Source: Geomobilibacter sp964431365 (GTDB lineage Bacteria; Desulfobacterota; Desulfuromonadia; Geobacterales; DSM-12255). From it: a stretch of 64,000 nt of DNA. Of this stretch, positions 32,322-41,102 are shown piece after piece. The notes below the pieces were generated by a model, which was not told the origin of the DNA, did no database searches, and worked only from the letters and a program-made list of their open reading frames with translations. The stretch is from contig CAYSJJ010000002.1 in the NCBI GenBank assembly GCA_964431365.1, positions 46,065-110,064 of the forward strand, in the 5' to 3' direction. The position numbers were made by a program, and so were the translations under genes. Within the stretch, counting starts at the first letter, position 1, and every line of letters starts with the position of its first letter.

Positions 32322-33563
32322 ATGTTCAGTTCGGATAATGTCGGAAGAAACACGATTGCCATGGTGCTGGCCGGCGGCAAGGGGGAGCGGCTCAGCCCGC
32401 TGACCTTGAAGAGGGCCAAGCCGAGTGTCGCCTTTGGTGGGAAATACAAGATCATTGATTTCGTCCTCTCCAACCTGTTCAATTCGGGGATCAAGAAGGT
32501 CTACATCCTGACCCAGTACCGGGCCTATTCGTTGAACAAGCACATCAGGGAGTCCTGGGGGAAGTGGACCGGCCTGGGGGAGTTCTACGTGGCCATCTCG
32601 CCGGAGACCAGCAGCGAGAGCGAAGAGTGGTTCAAGGGGACCGCCGACGCGATCCTGCAGTACCTGCGGTTCGTCGAATCCTCCGATGCCGACTACGTGG
32701 CCGTGTTCGGCGGGGACCACATCTACAAGATGGATGTCGGGCAGATGATACGGTACCACCGCATGAACAGGGCCGACATCACGATCGCCTCCCTTGAGGT
32801 GCCGGTGGACGAGGCGCGGAGGTTCGGCGTCTTCTCGGTGGATGACGATTTCAGGGTGACGGCGTTCGCGGAAAAGCCGGACAACCCGGAAACCATCCCG
32901 GGGAGGGAGACCTGTTTCGCCTCCATGGGGAACTACATCTTCCCCACCAGGAAACTGATCGAGGTGCTCCTGGAGGGAAAGAAGAAGTACGAGGACCTGG
33001 ATTTCGGCAAGCACGTGATCCCGATGATGCTGGAACGGGGGGACCGGGTCTTCGCCTACAATTTCAACGACAACCTGATCCCCGGCATGAAGGCCGAGGA
33101 GCGGGGGTACTGGAAGGACGTGGGGACCATCGACTCGTACTACGAGGCGAACATGGACCTGATCAACGTGAGCCCGCAGTTGAACCTCTACAACTACAAG
33201 TGGCCCATCCTCACCAACCAGGGGAACCTGCCGCCGGCCAAGACGGTGTTCGACGATGACGAACGCCGTGGCCAGAACATCGACTCCTATGTCTGCGCCG
33301 GGTGCATCACCAGCGGCAGCACCGTACGGCGGTCGATCCTCGGGCCGCTCTGCAAGATCAACAGCTACAGCCTGGTGGAAGATTCGATCCTCTTCGAAAA
33401 CGTCAATGTCGGCAGGCATGCCAAGATAAAGAGGACCATCATCGACAAAAACGTGGTCATTCCCGACGGCACCGTCATCGGCTACGACCACGCGGAGGAC
33501 CGGCGCAGAGGGTTCACCGTCACCGACTCGGGCATCGTGGTGGTGCCGAGAAAGGACAAGTGA
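32322..33563 (+). CDS. glgC: Glucose-1-phosphate adenylyltransferase
   Basis: GlgC makes ADP-glucose from ATP and glucose-1-phosphate for glycogen synthesis. The 413-residue protein has a nucleotide-binding loop (VLAGGKGERLSPLT), KRAKPSVAFGGKYKIIDF, the FGGDHIYKMD metal-binding site, and a C-terminal left-handed beta-helix region with hexapeptide-like repeats (SIDPLCK..., NVNVGRHAKIKRTIID). The ATG at 32322 has TAGGAGG seven bases upstream. Confidence 0.95.
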   Translation: MFSSDNVGRNTIAMVLAGGKGERLSPLTLKRAKPSVAFGGKYKIIDFVLSNLFNSGIKKVYILTQYRAYSLNKHIRESWGKWTGLGEFYVAISPETSSESEEWFKGTADAILQYLRFVESSDADYVAVFGGDHIYKMDVGQMIRYHRMNRADITIASLEVPVDEARRFGVFSVDDDFRVTAFAEKPDNPETIPGRETCFASMGNYIFPTRKLIEVLLEGKKKYEDLDFGKHVIPMMLERGDRVFAYNFNDNLIPGMKAEERGYWKDVGTIDSYYEANMDLINVSPQLNLYNYKWPILTNQGNLPPAKTVFDDDERRGQNIDSYVCAGCITSGSTVRRSILGPLCKINSYSLVEDSILFENVNVGRHAKIKRTIIDKNVVIPDGTVIGYDHAEDRRRGFTVTDSGIVVVPRKDK

Positions 33564-33578
33564 TCCAAATCCTCGGTT

Positions 33579-33657
33579 GAACCGCAGAGGTCGCAGAGTC
33601 CCATAGAGAAAACCTTAAACTAGGCAGTTCCGCGTTCCTCCGCGCACTCTGCGGTAA
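33579..33657. repeat. Imperfect intergenic inverted repeat
   Basis: AACCGCAGAG (33580-33589) is mirrored by CTCTGCGGTAA (33647-33657), with a second GCAGAG copy at 33593. This type of element is found between genes in many genomes and was probably spread as a repeat. A T-run follows the right arm, so it may also end glgC transcription. Confidence 0.5.
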
Positions 33658-33690
33658 ACCTTTTTTTGGGGGTTAAAAAGTCGTAAGCGC

Positions 33691-35007
33691 CTAGCCCGCC
33701 TCCCCCTGCGGCACGACGCATGGTGCTTCCGCTTCTCCGCGGCGGTTGATGCGGAGCACCAGGCCGGCCGCCAGCAGGCAGATCGCTCCGGAGAGGAGGA
33801 AGGCGACCATGTAGTCCCCCAGGTAGGTGCGGACGGTACCGGCAAAGCTGGCGGCCAGCCCGGCGCCCACCTGATGGCTGGCGAAGATCCAGCCGAACAT
33901 GATTCCCACGTTCTCCCGGCCGAACGTGTCCGCGGTCAGACGGACCGTAGGGGGGACGGTGGCCACCCAGTCCAGCCCGTAAAAGATCGCAAAGGCCGAG
34001 AGCCCCCACTCGGGACCGCCGAGGGCGAACGGCAACCCCAAAAGTGACAATCCCCGCAGTCCGTAATACCAGCAAAGCAGGTACCTGCTGTTGTACCGGT
34101 CCGACAACCACCCCGAAAAGGTCGTACCGAGCAGGTCGAGGATCCCCATGACCGCCATGAGGCCAGCCGCGCGCACCTCCGGAATCCCGTGATCCACGCA
34201 TGCCGGGATGAGATGGGTTCCGATCAGCCCGTTCGTGCTGGCCCCGCAGATGAAGAAGCTTCCCGCCAGCAGCCAGAAATCGGTGGAGCGCAGGCCGCGC
34301 TGCAGCCCCGTCACCGCGGTCCGGAACGGATTGTTCCCCGCGCCGGGAGTCGGCCTGACCGGCGCCGGTGCGTCTTCAGTGTCGCCGTAGGGATGCAGCC
34401 CCAGGTCGTGCGGATGGTTGCGCATGAGGATGAGGACCAGCGGGAGCACCACGAGGGCGGCGGCCGCGATGGCGTACGCAGCCACCCTCCACCCCTGATT
34501 GTGGGTGAGTTGTGCCAGGAGCGGCAGGAACAGGAGCTGGCCGGTGGCGGCGCTGGCGGTCAGCACCCCCATGACCGTCCCCTGGGACTTCCTGAACCAG
34601 CGGTTCACCACCGTGGCGCTGAGGCTGAAGGCAGTCATGCCGGCCCCGCTCCCGACGACGAGCCCCCAGATCAGTATCATATGCCACGGTTTGGTCATGA
34701 AGGTCGTGGCGCTGACCCCCACGGCCAGCAGGAAGAGGGCGATGGCCATGGTCCGCCGCATGCCGATCCGGTCGAAGAAGGCCGCTGCAAACGGCCCCAT
34801 CAGCCCGTAGAGGAGCAGGTTAAGGGAGACCGCCAGGGAGATGGTCGCCCGCGACCAGCCGAATTCCAGTTCCAGCGGCACGATCAGGACGCCGGGCGTC
34901 GACCTGATGCCGGCGGTGGTCAACAGCGTCAGGAACGTCACACCGGCAATGATCCAGGCGTAATGCATTCCTTTCGGTACGTTCGTAGGTTGCCTTGATT
35001 GCTGCAT
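33691..35007 (-). CDS. Major facilitator superfamily transporter
   Basis: The 438-residue protein has 12 hydrophobic helices. It resembles MFS members that move small carboxylates or oxalate/formate: HYAWIIAGVTFLTLLTTAGIRSTPGVLIVPLE, FFDRIGMRRTM, and the second-half GWLSDRYNSRYLL loop. The ATG at 35007 follows GAAGGAGGCGACC. The substrate is unknown. The gene upstream encodes a small AhpD-like protein, 30 bases away, and the divergent MocR gene probably controls the pair. Confidence 0.88.
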   Translation of the reverse strand: MQQSRQPTNVPKGMHYAWIIAGVTFLTLLTTAGIRSTPGVLIVPLELEFGWSRATISLAVSLNLLLYGLMGPFAAAFFDRIGMRRTMAIALFLLAVGVSATTFMTKPWHMILIWGLVVGSGAGMTAFSLSATVVNRWFRKSQGTVMGVLTASAATGQLLFLPLLAQLTHNQGWRVAAYAIAAAALVVLPLVLILMRNHPHDLGLHPYGDTEDAPAPVRPTPGAGNNPFRTAVTGLQRGLRSTDFWLLAGSFFICGASTNGLIGTHLIPACVDHGIPEVRAAGLMAVMGILDLLGTTFSGWLSDRYNSRYLLCWYYGLRGLSLLGLPFALGGPEWGLSAFAIFYGLDWVATVPPTVRLTADTFGRENVGIMFGWIFASHQVGAGLAASFAGTVRTYLGDYMVAFLLSGAICLLAAGLVLRINRRGEAEAPCVVPQGEAG

Positions 35008-35037
35008 GGTCGCCTCCTTCAAGCAGTATCCCCTTTG

Positions 35038-35310
35038 TCACGGTCCCAGAAACTGGTAGCCGTTCCCCTCCATGACCGCCCCCTTGGTAATCGGCCCTGT
35101 TCCTCCCTGCAAGCCCGCGGCGAACGACTCCATTTTTGCGGTGGCGCCTCTTTTCACGGCCATGCCGATTTCGATGGCCGCCGCCACCTCCTCCGGCCGT
35201 GCTCCGAAGCGCAGCGCCTTTTCCGCATGGGACGCGAGGCATGGCTGGCAGTTGGCGGTGATCGACGCACCGATGGCGATCAACTCCCTGATCTTGTCGT
35301 TCATGTTCAT
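35038..35310 (-). CDS. Carboxymuconolactone decarboxylase-family protein (AhpD-like)
   Basis: The 90-residue protein begins MNMNDKIRELIAIGASITANC and has the redox CxxC-like motif CQPCLASHAEKAL followed by GARPEEVAAAIEIGMAVKRG. This fits AhpD-like alkylhydroperoxidase-type small proteins. AAGGAGGTGCAGCC precedes the ATG at 35310. It is cotranscribed with the MFS gene and may be a general redox partner or an oligomeric enzyme. Confidence 0.88.
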   Translation of the reverse strand: MNMNDKIRELIAIGASITANCQPCLASHAEKALRFGARPEEVAAAIEIGMAVKRGATAKMESFAAGLQGGTGPITKGAVMEGNGYQFLGP

Positions 35311-35391
35311 GGCTGCACCTCCTTGGTTGATATGGGTGACTATAGGGGCGCCCGGGGGAAATGTGCAGATGCAGCTCGTCAGTTAGTCGAT

Positions 35392-35450
35392 GGTAACAGT
35401 TTGGCTGCGAAAATGACTGTTGCCATGTTTTTTCGTAACAACTGTATTTG
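35392..35450. promoter_or_regulatory. Repeated GTAACAgT boxes in the divergent MocR promoter
   Basis: GGTAACAGT (35392-35400) is mirrored by ACTGTTGCC (35416-35424), and CGTAACAACTG follows at 35434-35444. The boxes are 50-110 bases upstream of the MocR start and a little upstream of the AhpD-like gene. Binding by the MocR protein is inferred. Confidence 0.45.
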
Positions 35451-35499
35451 TGTCGAACGGCAGGAGTGGTGTAAAGTCGGGCCGGGACAGGAGGCCGCC

Positions 35500-36915
35500 A
35501 TGCTGCTGTATGAAGAGGTGTCCGTCAGGATACGCGAGATGATCTCGCAGGGGACCTATCGGGCCGGAGAGCGGATACCGTCCATCCGGGCACTCAGCCG
35601 GCAGCTGCGGGTCAGCGTAAATACGGTCATGGAGGCCTATGCCGGTCTGGAAAACCTGGGGGTGATCGAAGCGCGCCCCCAGTCGGGATTCTACGTCTGC
35701 GCCAATCGAGCGGAGCCGGCAGGACGGCCCCCTGCCGGAAGAGCCGGAGCGATCTCGCCCAATCCCGTGGTGCTGGACGATATCGCCCTGGAAGTCATGC
35801 GGAACATGACCAATCCCGCGTTCGTCCCTTTCGGCTGCGGGATGCCGAACTGCGAGCTGTCGCCGAGCGTCAAGCTGAATCGCATGCTCGCCTCCGAGAC
35901 GCGTCGGTTCCCCCTGCAAAGCATCTCCTATCCGCCACCCCAGGGGCACAAGCGGTTGCGCACCCAGATTGTCAAGCGGATGCTGAACGCAGGCTGTTCC
36001 ATGACCGCCGACGACCTCGTGGTCACGTCGGGCTGCATAGAGGCCATGAACCTGGCGCTCCAGGCGGTGTGCACCCCTGGTGATACGGTGGCCATCGGTT
36101 CGCCGGTCTATCCGACGTTTCTCAAATCGATCCAGTGGATGGGGCTCAAGGTCTTGGAAATCCCTTCCAACGGGGAGGGAATGAACCCGGACGTCCTGGC
36201 GTACGTCATCAAGCACAACCCGGTCAAGGCCTGTATCACCATAGCCAACTTCAACAACCCGCTCGGCTCCCTGATGCCGGACGGCAGAAAACAGGAGTTG
36301 GTCGCTCTTTTGGCCAGACACGACATCCCGCTGATCGAGGATGATGTCTACGGCGACCTGGCTCATGGTTCCAGCCGTCCCGTCTCCACCAAGGCGTTCG
36401 ACGAAAAAGGGCTGGTGCTCTACTGCTCCTCGTTTTCCAAGACCCTGGCGCCGGGGTACCGGATCGGCTGGATCGCCCCCGGCAGGTATCGGGACAAGGT
36501 GATGCAGCTGAAGTCGCTCCTGAACATCGCCACTTCCGCGCCGGCCCAGTTCGCGATCGCCGAGTTTCTCACCAATGGCGGCTACGACCATCACCTGCGA
36601 AAGGCCCGCAGGGTCTACGCCCGGCAGACAACCCTGTTCCGGGAGGCGCTTGCCCGCCATCTGCCCGCCGGGACCCGGATCACCCGGCCCGAAGGTGGGT
36701 ATATCCTCTGGGTGGAGCTGCCCGAAGGGTTCGACGCCTTCAAGCTGTATGAGGCGGCATTGCGGGAAGGGATCTGCATCGCGCCCGGCACGATCTTCAC
36801 CTCTGGCGACCGGTACCGGAACTGTTTCCGGCTTAACGCCGCCACGTGGTCGGAGCGGTGCGAACAGGCCCTGGAGACCCTGGGCGGGCTGGCTGAGCAG
36901 CTCGCCCAGGGGTAG
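35500..36915 (+). CDS. MocR-like GntR/aminotransferase regulator
   Basis: The 471-residue protein has an N-terminal GntR winged helix (YEEVSVRIREMISQGTYRAGERIPSIRALSRQLRVSVNTVMEAY) and an aminotransferase domain with the PLP lysine in YCSSFSKTLAPGYRIGW. The ATG at 35500 follows CAGGAGG. A longer open frame from 34999 is chance. It is divergent from the AhpD-like and MFS genes, its probable targets. Confidence 0.92.
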   Translation: MLLYEEVSVRIREMISQGTYRAGERIPSIRALSRQLRVSVNTVMEAYAGLENLGVIEARPQSGFYVCANRAEPAGRPPAGRAGAISPNPVVLDDIALEVMRNMTNPAFVPFGCGMPNCELSPSVKLNRMLASETRRFPLQSISYPPPQGHKRLRTQIVKRMLNAGCSMTADDLVVTSGCIEAMNLALQAVCTPGDTVAIGSPVYPTFLKSIQWMGLKVLEIPSNGEGMNPDVLAYVIKHNPVKACITIANFNNPLGSLMPDGRKQELVALLARHDIPLIEDDVYGDLAHGSSRPVSTKAFDEKGLVLYCSSFSKTLAPGYRIGWIAPGRYRDKVMQLKSLLNIATSAPAQFAIAEFLTNGGYDHHLRKARRVYARQTTLFREALARHLPAGTRITRPEGGYILWVELPEGFDAFKLYEAALREGICIAPGTIFTSGDRYRNCFRLNAATWSERCEQALETLGGLAEQLAQG

Positions 36916-36932
36916 ACGGCCAGGACGGTTCT

Positions 36933-37055
36933 CAGGTTGCTCAAAAATGGCCAGATCGTCGCACCCGCAGCAAGCTCCGCGGAGGCGTAGCAGCGCTACG
37001 CCGCACAAGGCGGCTTGCGAGGACGGCGGCGAGAAGGCTGTTTTTCAGCAGCCTG
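36933..37055. repeat. 123-base element with terminal inverted repeats
   Basis: CAGGTTGCTCAAAAATGGCC (36933-36952) and GGCTGTTTTTCAGCAGCCTG (37036-37055) are imperfect inverted ends. The middle holds a perfect GGCGTAGC / GCTACGCC hairpin and GCAAGC / GCTTGC arms, so the whole can fold into a branched structure. It is a non-coding mobile-type element (REP/BIME or MITE-like) and fills the gap between the MocR and cupin genes. Confidence 0.7.
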
Positions 37056-37066
37056 GTCGCCGCCGG

Positions 37067-37489
37067 TCACTTCATCCACGACGCCTTGGTCGTGAGCCGT
37101 TCCCCATCCTCCAGGGTAGCCTGGGAAAGGCTCCCCGCCTCGGCCTGGATGCAGATGAAGTACAGGTCTTCATCGCCGGCCCGCCAGGCCCGCTCCCCCT
37201 CCGGCGCCACGCGGACCAGGCTCCCCTCCTGAATCGGGAACTCCTCGCCATCCACGAAGAAGGTCCCGCTCCCCTTGAGGACGATGTAAAGCTCCTCGTT
37301 CTTCTTGTGGCTGTGGACGAACGGCATCCCTTTTCCTGCCGGGAGACGGTTGAGCGAGACCTCGCAGCCGGTGAGCCCCAGTTCCCTGCCGATGAAGTAC
37401 TTGCCGTGGAAGCCCATGAAGTCGCGCTCCAGGAGGGTTTCCAGCGGGCCGGCCTGCTCTGCGGTGAAATTGTTCCCCTGAATCGTCAT
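37067..37489 (-). CDS. Cupin-domain protein under TetR control
   Basis: This is a 140-residue cupin with the motifs PFVHSHKKNEELYIVLKGSGTFFVDG (two His and Glu as metal ligands) and a second region GSLVRVAPEGERAWRAG lacking the final His. The metal site may be partial. A perfect GGACCGATCGGTCC palindrome lies 30 bases upstream. The gene is next to the TetR gene that presumably reads this operator. Confidence 0.8.
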   Translation of the reverse strand: MTIQGNNFTAEQAGPLETLLERDFMGFHGKYFIGRELGLTGCEVSLNRLPAGKGMPFVHSHKKNEELYIVLKGSGTFFVDGEEFPIQEGSLVRVAPEGERAWRAGDEDLYFICIQAEAGSLSQATLEDGERLTTKASWMK

Positions 37490-37518
37490 AACTCTTCTCC
37501 TCCATTTGATGGGGTTGT

Positions 37519-37532
37519 GGACCGATCGGTCC
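37519..37532. promoter_or_regulatory. TetR-type operator upstream of the cupin gene
   Basis: GGACCGATCGGTCC is a perfect 14-base palindrome 30 bases from the cupin start. It matches the palindrome before the TetR gene at 12 of 14 or more positions. Confidence 0.75.
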
Positions 37533-37549
37533 TTTTGTGGGCAAAAAAA

Positions 37550-38137
37550 TTACTTCAATGCCCGCAGGATAATCCGCACGATCTCGTTGGTCCTTTTTTC
37601 ATCGGCTCCTCCTTTGACAACGGTCTTTATGCCGCCAAGGCTGCTGATGAGAAAGCTTGCCAGCGTCTCGGCATCTTCATCCGGCGTGATATCCCCCTCC
37701 CGCTGGCCGCGCAGAATGGCTGCCGCCAGAAGGCACCGTAGACCCTCGAAGCCGGTGGCGACCCGGGCCGCGATCTCGGGGTCCTTCTGGGCGAACTCGG
37801 AGGCGGTGTTCATCAGCATGCATCCCCGGCGGATGTCGGTCCGCCGGGCCTCGGATGCTGAGTTCATCAGCACTTCCTCGATAAACGCCAATCCCGAACC
37901 TGCCTTCACGAGAAGGACCCCCAGTTTGGCGGACAGCTCTTCGCAATAACGGTTGACGCAGCGCAGGAACAGATCCTTCTTGCCGCCGAACCCCTGGTAC
38001 AGGCTGCTTTTGGAGAGTCCCATGGCCGTCAGCAGATCCTGGAGCGAGGTGGCCTCGTAGCCGTGCAGCCAGAAGACGTGCATGGCCGCGTCAAGCGCCT
38101 TATCGGGATCGTATTCCAATGGTCGACCGTGAGCCAT
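37550..38137 (-). CDS. TetR-family transcriptional regulator
   Basis: The 195-residue regulator has an N-terminal HTH (DPDKALDAAMHVFWLHGYEATSLQDLLTAMGLSKSSLYQGFGGKKDLF) and a helical ligand domain as in TetR members that sense reactive or lipophilic compounds (RRGCMLMNTASE is typical of the AcrR/YcdC-like subgroup). Operator-like palindromes lie before this gene and before the downstream cupin gene, so it probably represses both. Confidence 0.92.
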   Translation of the reverse strand: MAHGRPLEYDPDKALDAAMHVFWLHGYEATSLQDLLTAMGLSKSSLYQGFGGKKDLFLRCVNRYCEELSAKLGVLLVKAGSGLAFIEEVLMNSASEARRTDIRRGCMLMNTASEFAQKDPEIAARVATGFEGLRCLLAAAILRGQREGDITPDEDAETLASFLISSLGGIKTVVKGGADEKRTNEIVRIILRALK

Positions 38138-38149
38138 GGAGGAATATTA

Positions 38150-38163
38150 GGACCGGTCGGTCC
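38150..38163. promoter_or_regulatory. TetR-type operator upstream of the TetR gene
   Basis: GGACCGGTCGGTCC differs from the cupin-gene palindrome at one base and is 13 bases before the TetR start, so autorepression is likely. Confidence 0.75.
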
Positions 38164-38168
38164 CGATG

Positions 38169-38798
38169 TCAAGCTGGTATGTTTCGGGCGCGCCTGTTCG
38201 AGCCAGAGATCGTGTCGCGCTCCGGCTCACCTCCGGCCTGAAGGATGGCGAGCCACTCGTCGGTGGTCATGACTGCGGCGAAGCGGGACTGCATCACCAC
38301 CGTGAAGATGCGGTGGATCTCTTCGGCGCTGGCTGCACCGGCGCGGTTGGCGTACGGAACGGAGCCCGAGGCGTCGGAGAGGAATTCCACGGCAAAACCG
38401 GCGTGCAGCGCGTGCACTATCGTCGAGAAGTCGCAGTTGTGGGTCATGTAGCCGACGATGGTTACGGTATCGATCTGCCGTTCTCTCAGCCATTCCTCCA
38501 GGCCGGTATTGGTGAAGGCGCTGGGGAGGCTTTTCAGGAGATAATGGTCCCAGCCCCGTGAGGCAACGGTTTCATGCAGCTCCGCCCCTCGCGTCCCCCT
38601 GGCCATGAACGGCGCCGTCTCGGGATTCACATTCTGCACCGCCACCACCGGCACGGCGGCGGCTCGTGCTGCATCCATCGCCTTGCCGATGTTGGCCAGG
38701 GAGAGTTCCACCGGCGGGAATTCTATCGGCAGGTTGCCGCCGACATAGTCATTCTGTACATCGATCACGATCAGTGCCCTGCGTGGACTCTTTGTCAT
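38169..38798 (-). CDS. Isochorismatase-family cysteine hydrolase
   Basis: The 209-residue protein has the family triad: Asp in ALIVIDVQNDYVGG, Lys in HYLLKSLPSAFTNTGLEEWL, and Cys in YMTHNCDFSTIVHALHAGF. The family hydrolyses amides or nicotinamide-like compounds, and the substrate is unknown. The ATG at 38798 follows AAAGGAGAACAGCC. A much longer open frame reading through from 40124 is chance. It is divergent from the GlxA-type regulator, whose target it likely is. Confidence 0.88.
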   Translation of the reverse strand: MTKSPRRALIVIDVQNDYVGGNLPIEFPPVELSLANIGKAMDAARAAAVPVVAVQNVNPETAPFMARGTRGAELHETVASRGWDHYLLKSLPSAFTNTGLEEWLRERQIDTVTIVGYMTHNCDFSTIVHALHAGFAVEFLSDASGSVPYANRAGAASAEEIHRIFTVVMQSRFAAVMTTDEWLAILQAGGEPERDTISGSNRRARNIPA

Positions 38799-38924
38799 GG
38801 CTGTTCTCCTTTTTTCGTTGAAGCATCGCTCCCTACTGTAAGAAGTATGCTCCACCTGACCCTTGAAAAAAAGTGGCCTGAATGACATTATTAGTAACAA
38901 TCGGGCCAAATGGCAGGGGGTAAC

Positions 38925-39878
38925 ATGCAGACAGAAACCATAGCCGTGATCGCGTTCGACGGGATAAGCCCGTTTCACCTTTCCGTTCCCTGTGCGGTGT
39001 TCGGCGAAGACCGCCGCGCTGTCGGTGTCCCGCTCTTTGAGCTGCTGGTCTGCGCGGCTGAGAGTGGGGCGCTCCGGACCACGGCCGGTTTTTCCCTGAC
39101 CGCGCCCTACGGACTGGACGACCTGGACAAGGCCGGCATCGTCATCGTACCCAGTTGGCGCAATCCGGCGGAGGAACCGCCGGCGACCCTCATTCAGGCC
39201 CTGCAGCGTGCCCACGGGCGTGGCGCCAGGGTTGTCGGGCTCTGCCTCGGCACCTACCTCCTGGCCGCCGCCGGCCTCCTTGATGGCCGCCCCGCCACGA
39301 CCCACTGGGCCTGGACCGACGATCTGGCGCAACGTTACCCGACCATAGAGGTGAGACCGGACGTGCTGTACGTGGATGACGGTGACATCGTCACCTCTGC
39401 GGGCGTGGCGGCGGGGATTGACTGCTGCCTGCACCTCCTCAGGACGCTGTGCGGCGCCGAGGTGGCCGGCCGTGTGGCCCGGCGGATGGTGGTCCCCCCG
39501 CACCGTCTGGGGGGGCAGGCCCAGTATATCGAGCAGCCCGTTAAGGGGGCGTCGGCGGTTGACCGGTTCGCGCAGATGCTGGAGTGGGTGCAGGCGCACC
39601 TCGATCGGCCGCATACCCTGAATAGCCTCGCCGCGCGTGCCTGCATGAGCCGCCGCACCTTTACGCGGCGTTTCCGGCAGTCCACCGGCACCACGGTCGG
39701 CACGTGGCTCCTTGGTCAGCGCCTGGCGCTGGCGCAACGGCTGCTGGAAAGCACCGACCTGTCTGTCGACCGGGTCGCCCAGATGGCGGGTTTCGGCTCG
39801 GCAGTATCGCTGAGGCAGCACTTCAATGCATCGCTGAAGACATCGCCTGCACGGTATCGCAAGGAGTTCCGGGGATGA
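38925..39878 (+). CDS. GlxA-family AraC-type regulator with DJ-1/PfpI domain
   Basis: The 317-residue protein has an N-terminal DJ-1/PfpI-like domain (about 5-165, with VVGLCLGTYLLAAAGLLDGRPATTHW) and a C-terminal AraC HTH (LNSLAARACMSRRTFTRRFRQSTG, then VDRVAQMAGFGSAVSLRQHFN). Such regulators usually control a nearby amide or isocyanide hydrolase, here the divergent isochorismatase gene. The GGGGG site lies just before the ATG at 38925. Confidence 0.92.
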   Translation: MQTETIAVIAFDGISPFHLSVPCAVFGEDRRAVGVPLFELLVCAAESGALRTTAGFSLTAPYGLDDLDKAGIVIVPSWRNPAEEPPATLIQALQRAHGRGARVVGLCLGTYLLAAAGLLDGRPATTHWAWTDDLAQRYPTIEVRPDVLYVDDGDIVTSAGVAAGIDCCLHLLRTLCGAEVAGRVARRMVVPPHRLGGQAQYIEQPVKGASAVDRFAQMLEWVQAHLDRPHTLNSLAARACMSRRTFTRRFRQSTGTTVGTWLLGQRLALAQRLLESTDLSVDRVAQMAGFGSAVSLRQHFNASLKTSPARYRKEFRG

Positions 39879-39912
39879 GGGGGGGGCGGACGAATTGCGG
39901 GGAAAGGATGCT

Positions 39913-41025
39913 TCAACGCTCCCTTGCCGTGGCAGCCAGCAGCCGCCGGAGCCAGAGCCGGGTGAGAGCCGAGGCCAGACGTTCTCCGGCCGAGCCGGCC
40001 AGGAGCGGTGCCAGCCAGCGCTCGAACCGCTCCGTGTGAGGCGTGGCCGGTTGCCGTTCCTCCGGATCGAGGGCCAGGCCGCGCCGCACGTCGAAAAGGA
40101 ACGGGATCTGCCAGGCGTTGTCACGCACGAACGCGCCCACAGCCCGCCAGAGGAGGCGGCGTTCCGTTGGCGGGAGTTCAGTCAGCAGCCCGTCGATTCT
40201 GGTCAGGAGGGGACCGAGCCGCAGGCGGCCGCTCTGGTCCTGCTGCCGGTAGAGCCGGGGAACTTCGGCGAAGAAGCGGTCCCACCCCGCAGCAGCGGCA
40301 CCCATTATCAGCGCGTTCAGCGTCTGCCGTTCCCGCAGCCCCTCGGTCTCGAAGCGGCGGGCCGATGTCTGGATCTCGTCGGGGAAGAGGAGCCATTCCC
40401 CGTGGCGGAGAATCCGGTCGGCCAGGCCGGTCTCGGTCAGCATGGGAGGGGCGGCAGGGAAGGGGCCGACCGCCTCGAAGAACGTTCTCGCCAGCATGAA
40501 CCCCTGGTCGCCGTGGATGCAACCGGGGCGTGCCAGGCGGGCCTTGGCTTCGTAGAAGGCGTAGGCCGGGGAAGGTCCGTCGGCAGCGCGCCGGAAGCGG
40601 AGGCGGAAGCGGCCGGCAATCCGGTCGTGCCCTGCCTCGCGGCACCGGCTGTCAAGGGCCAGGCCCCCCCGTTGCAGGGCGCGTCGGTCCGGGAAGAGCG
40701 AGTCGGCGTGCAGGAAGAGGAGGCGCGTTCCACTGCTGGCCGCGGCTCCGGCATTGAGCTGCCGTTCCCGCCCCTGCGGCGCAACGATCACCCGCGTTCG
40801 AAACGGCAGCGTCGCTGCGGCATCGACGGCCGCCTGGGGGGTGCCGTCGTCCGAGCCGCCGTCGCTGACGATCACCTCGAACACCGCGCCTTCCTGACGG
40901 GCGAGGTTGTGCAACAGCAGCGGCAGGGCCTCCCGTTCGTTCAGCACCGGTACGATGACTGAGAGTGCGGGCTGGGCGCTGGCGGGGGAGGTGGAGAAAG
41001 AGGACGACGGATTCAATATTTTCAC
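39913..41025 (-). CDS. Family 2 glycosyltransferase (TIGR04283-like)
   Basis: The protein begins with a GT-A fold: LSVIVPVLNEREALPLLLHNL, EVIVSDGGSDDGT, QGRERQLNAGA and LFLHADS, and later a GDQGFMLAR segment. It resembles glycosyltransferases associated with radical SAM proteins and arsenosugar synthesis (TIGR04283), with an extra C-terminal region of about 130 residues rich in Arg/Leu. The start is uncertain. I use GTG at 41025, as a TTG at 41016 and an ATG at 41109 overlapping the divergent gene are alternatives. The length is about 370 residues. Confidence 0.8.
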   Translation of the reverse strand: MKILNPSSSFSTSPASAQPALSVIVPVLNEREALPLLLHNLARQEGAVFEVIVSDGGSDDGTPQAAVDAAATLPFRTRVIVAPQGRERQLNAGAAASSGTRLLFLHADSLFPDRRALQRGGLALDSRCREAGHDRIAGRFRLRFRRAADGPSPAYAFYEAKARLARPGCIHGDQGFMLARTFFEAVGPFPAAPPMLTETGLADRILRHGEWLLFPDEIQTSARRFETEGLRERQTLNALIMGAAAAGWDRFFAEVPRLYRQQDQSGRLRLGPLLTRIDGLLTELPPTERRLLWRAVGAFVRDNAWQIPFLFDVRRGLALDPEERQPATPHTERFERWLAPLLAGSAGERLASALTRLWLRRLLAATARER

Positions 41026-41102
41026 CCTGGGGTCGAAGAGTATGTAGCAGCAAGAGAACTGAGAGCCGGACGGGAAGAGCCCGCCTGCCGCCGGAGGATG
41101 CC

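Noticed and set aside
35383..37008. 541-codon frame antisense to the MocR gene
   Set aside because: It is a shadow of the GntR/aminotransferase gene with non-protein-like composition.
38799..40124. Apparent N-terminal extension of the isochorismatase frame
   Set aside because: The long open frame runs opposite the GlxA-type gene, and an ATG at 38798 with a clear ribosome site gives a normal-length enzyme.
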